64,000 bases of DNA from Stenotrophomonas sp. NA06056 (GTDB lineage: Bacteria > Pseudomonadota > Gammaproteobacteria > Xanthomonadales > Xanthomonadaceae), in NCBI RefSeq assembly GCF_013364355.1, contig NZ_CP054931.1:434001-498000 (forward strand), read 5' to 3'. The position numbers were made by a program, and so were the translations under genes. The notes beneath the pieces were generated by a model. That model saw nothing but the letters and a program-made list of their open reading frames with translations. It was not told the origin of the DNA and ran no database searches. Positions 59,825 to 64,000 of this stretch are shown here, in pieces. How positions within the stretch are numbered: position 1 is the first letter of the stretch; each line of letters begins with the position of its first letter.

Positions 59825-60721
59825 ATGAACATGCAACGCTCTCCTTCGCGCGCCGTGGCCTGGATGGTCGCCGCCGTCGCCTGCTTCTCGTTGATGGACG
59901 CTGGCATGAAGCAGCTTTCGGCCAGCTATCCCTCGCTGGAGGTGACCTTCCTGCGGGGTGTGGCGTCGCTCCCCTTCGTACTGGTCTGGGTGCTGGCAAG
60001 TGCCGGGCCACGCTCGCTCATCCCGCGCCGCTGGGGCCTGCACCTGCTGCGCGGCGGGCTGGGCATGGCGATGATCGGCTGCTTCGTGTTCGCCCTGCGC
60101 GACCTGCCGCTTTCCACCGCCTACAGCATCTATTTCGTGGCCCCGCTGCTGATCGCCGCGCTGTCGGTCCCGCTGCTGGGCGAGCGGGTCGGGCCGCGGC
60201 GCTGGGTGGCCATCGGGGTCGGCCTGCTGGGGGTGATCGTGGTGCTGCGCCCCGGCGTGGACGGCTTCATTTCCATTCCCGGCCTGATGGTGCTGGCCGC
60301 TGCCACCGCCTACGCCATCGCCGCCATCACCGTCAGCCTGCTGACCCGCACCGATACCTCGCAGTCGATGGTGGTCTGGTTCCTGGTCATCATGGCCATC
60401 GGCGCTGGGCTGCTGGCGATTCCGGGCTGGGTGCCGCTGCAGATGGCGCATGCCCCGCTGATCGCCGGCATGGGCCTGGCCGGCGCGCTGGGCCAGATCG
60501 CGCTGACCAAGGCCTTCCAGCTGGGCGAGGCTTCGATGATCGCGCCGCTGGAGTACAGCGGCCTGGTCTGGGTGATCGGCTGGGACCTGGCGTTCTGGGG
60601 GCAGCTGCCGGATGGCTACACCTGGGCGGGCGCGGCGATCATCGTCGCCTCGGGCCTGTACCTGTTGCACCGCGAGCGGGTGAACCGGCAGGAGCCGCCG
60701 AAACCGTTGGACCATCCCTGA
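59825..60721 (+). CDS. EamA/DMT-family transporter
   Basis: This 298-aa inner-membrane protein has ten TM helices in two EamA halves (WMVAAVACFSLMDAGMKQLS ... VAPLLIAALSVPLLGERVGP ... GLMVLAAATAYAIAAITVSL ... GASMIAPLEYSGLVW-type segment). The mid-helix TAYSIYFVAPLLIA and LEYSGLVWV motifs are typical of drug/metabolite exporters such as RhtA/YdcZ-like proteins. Substrates may be amino acids, nucleosides or metabolites. It is a single gene flanked by REP pairs. Confidence 0.88.
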   Translation: MNMQRSPSRAVAWMVAAVACFSLMDAGMKQLSASYPSLEVTFLRGVASLPFVLVWVLASAGPRSLIPRRWGLHLLRGGLGMAMIGCFVFALRDLPLSTAYSIYFVAPLLIAALSVPLLGERVGPRRWVAIGVGLLGVIVVLRPGVDGFISIPGLMVLAAATAYAIAAITVSLLTRTDTSQSMVVWFLVIMAIGAGLLAIPGWVPLQMAHAPLIAGMGLAGALGQIALTKAFQLGEASMIAPLEYSGLVWVIGWDLAFWGQLPDGYTWAGAAIIVASGLYLLHRERVNRQEPPKPLDHP

Positions 60722-60729
60722 ACCGGGGG

Positions 60730-60801
60730 AGTGCCGGTCGCTGCCCGGCAATCCTTGCGCAGGAAGGGCCGTTGCAATTGCCGGGCGGCTGCCGGCACTA
60801 C
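60730..60801. repeat. GTAG/SMAG dimer, GTGCCGG type
   Basis: Facing palindromes AGTGCCGGTCGCTGCCCGGCA (60730-60750) and TGCCGGGCGGCTGCCGGCAC-TAC (60779-60801) precede the metNI promoter region. Confidence 0.8.
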
Positions 60802-60930
60802 CGGTTTCGAGGGTTCACGGCAGGCTTAGAACCAAAAGGAATAACATTCTGGCTCATGGCGCGGGCGCGCGAGCGCCGGCGCTGGTAGGCTGCACGCCCC
60901 CTTCCATCGCCCTCCCGGTGAGCTGATCCC

Positions 60931-61938
60931 GTGATCGAGTTCCAGCGCCTGCACAAATCCTATGCCGTTGCCGGCCGCGCGGTCAGCGCGCTGCAGCCGC
61001 TGGACCTGACCATCGAGGCCGGTGAGGTGTTCGGCATCATCGGCCATTCCGGTGCGGGCAAATCGACGCTGATCCGCATGATCAACCGCCTGGAAGAGCC
61101 CAGCGGCGGCCGCCTGCTGATCGCTGGCGAAGATGTCACCGCGCTGGACCCGGAGGGCCTGCGCGCGCTGCGCCGCCGGATCGGCATGATCTTCCAGCAC
61201 TTCAACCTGCTGTCCTCGCGCACGGTGGCTGGCAACGTCGCCTTCCCGTTGGAACTGGCCGGAACGCCGAAGGCCGAGATCGATGCGCGTGTGGCCGAAC
61301 TGCTGCAGACCGTGGGCCTGCAGGCGCATGCAGACAAATACCCGGCGCAGCTGTCGGGCGGGCAGAAGCAGCGTGTGGGCATCGCCCGCGCACTGGCCAC
61401 CCGGCCGCAGATCCTGCTGTGTGATGAGGCTACCAGCGCGCTCGATCCGCAGACCACCGCCTCGGTGCTGGCGCTGCTGTCGAAGATCAACCGCGAACTG
61501 GGCCTGACCATCGTGCTGATCACTCACGAGATGGACGTGATCCGTCGCGTCTGCGACCGCGTGGCCGTGCTCGATGCCGGGCAGCTGGTCGAGACCGGCC
61601 CGGTGACGAAGGTGTTCCTGCACCCGCAGCACCCGACCACGCGCCGTTTCGTCAGCGAATCGGAGCATGTGGACGAGGGCACGCTGCACCGTGATTTCGA
61701 CGCTGTCGGTGGCCGTGTCGTACGCCTGACCTTCCTCGGCGCCGACACCTACGAACCCCTGCTCGGCAGCGTCGCGCGGCAGACCGGGGTCGACTACAAC
61801 ATCCTGTCCGGCCGTATCGACCGGATCAAGGACACTCCGTATGGCCAGCTGATCGTCGCTCTGGTGGGCGGCGACCAGTCCGCCGCGCAGGCCGCGTTCG
61901 TGGCCGCCGGCGTGCACGTTGAGGAACTGCGTCGATGA
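60931..61938 (+). CDS. metN: Methionine ABC transporter ATP-binding protein
   Basis: This 335-aa ATPase has Walker [30 protein letters not shown] (Q-loop), signature [16 protein letters not shown], Walker [17 protein letters not shown] and H-loop [11 protein letters not shown]-terminal NIL domain (about residues 250-335, [20 protein letters not shown]) provides trans-inhibition by methionine. It starts at GTG 60931. The stop overlaps metI by 4 bp. The substrate-binding protein metQ is at 19925-20719. Confidence 0.96.
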   Translation: MIEFQRLHKSYAVAGRAVSALQPLDLTIEAGEVFGIIGHSGAGKSTLIRMINRLEEPSGGRLLIAGEDVTALDPEGLRALRRRIGMIFQHFNLLSSRTVAGNVAFPLELAGTPKAEIDARVAELLQTVGLQAHADKYPAQLSGGQKQRVGIARALATRPQILLCDEATSALDPQTTASVLALLSKINRELGLTIVLITHEMDVIRRVCDRVAVLDAGQLVETGPVTKVFLHPQHPTTRRFVSESEHVDEGTLHRDFDAVGGRVVRLTFLGADTYEPLLGSVARQTGVDYNILSGRIDRIKDTPYGQLIVALVGGDQSAAQAAFVAAGVHVEELRR

Positions 61939-62624
61939 TCATCGCCACCGCCGGCGGCTTCTTCCGCCACCTCGATGCAGGCAAGTGGGCCGACATCGGC
62001 CAGGCCACCGTCGATACCCTGCTGATGCTGGCCGGCTCGCTGCCGCTGACTCTGGCCATCGGCCTGCCGTTGGGCGTGCTGCTGTACCTGTTCGGTGCGC
62101 CACAGCTGAAGCGCCGGCCGTTCGCCTACGGCGTGCTCGCGCTGGTGGTGAACCTTCTGCGCTCGGTGCCCTTCATCATCCTGATGATCGTGCTGATTCC
62201 GGTAACCCTGTTCCTGATGGGGACGTCGTTGGGGGTGCGCGGTGCGATCGTGCCGCTGGTCATCGGCGCGGCGCCGTTCTATGCGCGCCTGGTGGAAACC
62301 GCGCTGCGCGAAGTGGATCGCGGGGTGATCGAGGCGACCCAGGCCATGGGCGCCACCACGTGGCAGTTGGTCACCCGTGTGCTGCTGCCCGAAGCACGGC
62401 CAGGCCTGATTGCCGGTGCGACGGTGACCACCGTGGCGCTGATCGGTTTCACTGCGATGGGCGGTGCGATCGGTTCCGGTGGTCTCGGTGACCTGGCGTT
62501 CCGCGATGGCTACCAGCGTTCGCATACCGACGTGGCACTGGTCACTGTGGTCCTGCTGTTGATCCTGGTACAGCTGCTGCAGATGCTGGGCGACCGCCTG
62601 GTCGCGCATTACAGCCGCAGATAA
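61935..62624 (+). CDS. metI: Methionine ABC transporter permease
   Basis: This 229-aa permease with five TM helices carries the BPD_transp_1 coupling loop [25 protein letters not shown] (EAA motif region) in the middle, and [22 protein letters not shown]. It forms the MetNI importer with metN, with translational coupling through an ATGA overlap. It is followed by a hairpin (62629-62649) and a GTAG palindrome. No metQ is adjacent, so substrate-binding protein supply depends on the distant gene. Confidence 0.95.
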   Translation: MIIATAGGFFRHLDAGKWADIGQATVDTLLMLAGSLPLTLAIGLPLGVLLYLFGAPQLKRRPFAYGVLALVVNLLRSVPFIILMIVLIPVTLFLMGTSLGVRGAIVPLVIGAAPFYARLVETALREVDRGVIEATQAMGATTWQLVTRVLLPEARPGLIAGATVTTVALIGFTAMGGAIGSGGLGDLAFRDGYQRSHTDVALVTVVLLLILVQLLQMLGDRLVAHYSRR

Positions 62625-62628
62625 CAGA

Positions 62629-62649
62629 ATGCCGGGCGGCGCCCGGCAT
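62629..62649 (+). terminator. Hairpin after metI
   Basis: A 9-bp ATGCCGGGC stem with a 3-nt loop lies 5 bp after the metI stop. No T-run follows, so it may be a transcript-end stabiliser. Confidence 0.55.
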
Positions 62650-62657
62650 CGTTTCGG

Positions 62658-62680
62658 GTAGTGCCGGCCGCTGGCCGGCA
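62658..62680. repeat. GTAG/SMAG palindrome
   Basis: GTAGTGCCGGCC-GCT-GGCCGGCA lies between metI and the convergent lipocalin gene. Confidence 0.85.
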
Positions 62681-62691
62681 ACCGCAGGCGC

Positions 62692-63291
62692 TCAACGCAC
62701 GTTCGGCACTTCGTAGCCCAGCTTGCCGACCTGCTCGGGATGCTGCGGCACGCGCTTGAGCTTGTCGGTGTTCACCCCGTACTCGTCGCGCAGGCGTTCG
62801 GCCAGGTCCTTGTACAGGGCCTTGTCCATGTCCGGTGTGCGCGAGAAGATCCAGGCCATCTCGCGGCCCGGGTAGCCGATCAGCGCCCAGGAGTAGTCGG
62901 GCGCCACTTCCAGCACCCGTGAATGGGTCGGCACGACCCGGTAGAACCAGGTGCGCCAGCCGTGGTTGCCACTGTCGGGATCGACACTGGCGCGCGCGCG
63001 GATTTCCTGCATCGGTTCGCCGAAGCCGTCACGATAGCGATAGGTGATGGCGACTTTGTTGTCCTCGCGCAGCGCGTACTGGTTGACGCTGGCGACGTGG
63101 CCGCGTTCGATGAAGTTCGGCACACGGCCGATCACGTACCAGGTGCCCATGAAGCGCTGCAGGTCGATCGCCCCATCTGCAGAGGCTTCCGCGGTGCTGT
63201 TGCTGGATGAGGGGGGGCTATTGGCAGCCACTGCCGGACCACCCAGGGACAGGGCCAGCAACACAGCGCAGAGCGGGCGGATCGAGGTCAT
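62692..63291 (-). CDS. Lipocalin (Blc-like), periplasmic
   Basis: This 199-aa lipocalin has signal peptide LCAVLLALSLGGPAVAA, a low-complexity PPSSSNSTAEAS linker, then the structurally conserved region 1 LQRFMGTWYVIGRVPNFIER (GxW motif). It contains further strands VAITYRYRDGFGEP, HGWRTWFYRVVPTHSRVLEV, and YSWALIGYPGREMAWIFSRTP. Unlike E. coli Blc there is no lipobox Cys, so it is probably soluble in the periplasm. Bacterial lipocalins bind lysophospholipids and are induced by envelope stress; this one is not tested. Confidence 0.9.
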   Translation of the reverse strand: MTSIRPLCAVLLALSLGGPAVAANSPPSSSNSTAEASADGAIDLQRFMGTWYVIGRVPNFIERGHVASVNQYALREDNKVAITYRYRDGFGEPMQEIRARASVDPDSGNHGWRTWFYRVVPTHSRVLEVAPDYSWALIGYPGREMAWIFSRTPDMDKALYKDLAERLRDEYGVNTDKLKRVPQHPEQVGKLGYEVPNVR

Positions 63292-63416
63292 GCGGGAGCG
63301 GGCTCCAGTGGGCTTGCCCGCGCATGGTCACTGTGTGCACGCAATCCGTCAATGGTGTCGCAGCCGGTGAGAAGCCGCGCGGCCAAGCTGGCCGCATCGA
63401 CCACCGGAGAATCCGC

Positions 63417-63734
63417 ATGCGCACACGTCCCCGCCACCGCCCGCCAACTGAACGCGTCAGCGAGCGCAGCGATCCCCGCCTGCTGCGGGTGGTGCCGCAG
63501 ATCGCCTTGGCGGGGCTGGCCGTGGTGCTGGTGTGGCCAGCCGCGCGTGGCAGCAGTGCCTGGCTGGGCTGGTTGCCGTTGTGGCTGGTGGGGATGCCGT
63601 TGGCGGCCTGGTGGGCGCTGCTGCGCTGCCCGTTGCCGACGCGGGCCGTGCTGCGCTGGCTGCGACGCGACAATCGGCAGGCCAGGCGCCGCTCCCCGCC
63701 ACGCTCGCGCAAGACGCACGCGGCCACGGCCTGA
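63417..63734 (+). CDS. Small membrane protein, unknown function
   Basis: This 105-aa protein starts at ATG 63417 with GGAGAATC upstream. It has two TM helices (VVPQIALAGLAVVLVWPAA and WLGWLPLWLVGMPLAAWWALL) and highly basic ends (the C terminus RRDNRQARRRSPPRSRKTHA). It is not recognised. The composition suggests a small inner-membrane protein. The basic tail could interact with RNA or phospholipids. It lies between the lipocalin and the S9 peptidase genes. Confidence 0.65.
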   Translation: MRTRPRHRPPTERVSERSDPRLLRVVPQIALAGLAVVLVWPAARGSSAWLGWLPLWLVGMPLAAWWALLRCPLPTRAVLRWLRRDNRQARRRSPPRSRKTHAATA

Positions 63735-63803
63735 CCTTCGACACGGGGGCGGCCCTGGTGATCCATGCTAGCGTTCCACGGCTAATGACTGCCTGGAGCT
63801 GCA

Positions 63804-64000
63804 ATGTCACGATTCGCTTCCGCCTGCCTGCTGGCCGGCATGATGACCGCTGCCTCGGTGGGTACCGCCGTGGCTGCTGAAGACACCGACCGTTACGCCT
63901 GGCTGGAGGACGTCACCGGCGACAAGCCGTTGTCCTGGGTCAAGGAACAGAACGCCAAGTCCGAGGCGCGCCTGGCGCAGACCCCGGCCTTCAAGCAGAT
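63804..64000 (+). CDS. Prolyl-oligopeptidase-family (S9) peptidase, 3' truncated by window
   Basis: The 65 residues visible show signal peptide FASACLLAGMMTAASVGTAVAA followed by the S9A N-terminal motif DTDRYAWLEDVTGDKPLSWVKEQNAKSEARL. This opens the beta-propeller domain of prolyl oligopeptidases. The catalytic domain lies beyond the window. A signal peptide makes this a periplasmic or secreted peptidase, as in many xanthomonads. The start at 63804 has GGAG about 8-9 nt upstream. The product of the whole gene would be about 690-720 aa. Confidence 0.85.
   Translation, partial: MSRFASACLLAGMMTAASVGTAVAAEDTDRYAWLEDVTGDKPLSWVKEQNAKSEARLAQTPAFKQ

Overview
This window is chromosomal DNA from a high-GC gammaproteobacterium of the Xanthomonadaceae, almost certainly Stenotrophomonas (S. 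maltophilia group). The evidence is the protein families and gene order (algZ-algR-hemC, atpIBEFHAGDC-glmU, aceF followed by a lipoyl-domain lpd, a c-di-GMP-binding YajQ). It is also the many GTAG-starting palindromes of the SMAG/REP type scattered between genes, often as head-to-head pairs. The window cuts a LysR-type regulator at its left end and an S9 prolyl-oligopeptidase-family gene at its right end. No prophage, IS element, CRISPR array, rRNA or tRNA was seen.

Layout. 1-8.4 kb: regulators and transporters, including a TetR/MFS divergent pair with an operator-like palindrome, a KGG stress protein, an SDR epimerase and a multi-HAMP chemoreceptor. 8.6-11 kb: a 56-aa ORF and a TonB-dependent receptor preceded by a good Fur box. 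11.3-17.2 kb: opgH (osmoregulated glucan synthesis), a carboxylesterase, then algZ-algR-hemC. 17.3-25.4 kb: a DUF481 outer-membrane protein, a LolA-like lipoprotein, a WYL regulator, a solitary metQ, glpD-glpK, an OmpW homologue and a deoxyinosine glycosylase. 25.5-29.1 kb: aceF and lpd (PDH E2 and E3) without aceE. 30.8-38.1 kb: the complete F1Fo ATP synthase operon with a clear sigma70 promoter. 38.2-50.5 kb: gtrA-like, glmU and a GNAT gene, then a minus-strand operon (MacA-like adaptor, ABC ATPase, two permeases, PDZ protein, NtrC-type regulator, NtrY-like kinase), then glmS. 50.6-64 kb: small housekeeping and stress genes, two VOC/glyoxalase genes, a cysteine synthase-like enzyme, oligopeptidase A, an SDR, DUF1415, yajQ, a DMT exporter, metN-metI, a lipocalin and the start of an S9 peptidase.

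How the parts work together. The strongest candidate for an undescribed regulatory system is the minus-strand envelope-efflux operon at 40.6-48.5 kb. It encodes its own sigma54-activating response regulator and membrane kinase. A near-consensus -24/-12 promoter (48506-48522) lies just upstream of its first gene, followed further upstream by a cluster of six TGTCCG/CGGACA half-sites (48566-48632) that looks like its enhancer. This suggests a self-contained, autoregulated sigma54 envelope-stress efflux module.

The second notable discovery is non-coding. Two unrelated families of intergenic element occur as oppositely oriented pairs (15883-16239 and 29227-29485). In each family a 42- or 52-nt core is conserved between copies, with compensatory changes in an internal hairpin. 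The long self-complementary arms around the core have completely different sequences in the two copies. Selection on structure, or a structure-templated mobile element, would explain this. A third non-coding candidate is a minus-strand transcript ending at a strong orphan terminator (30537-30572), upstream of the ATP synthase operon.
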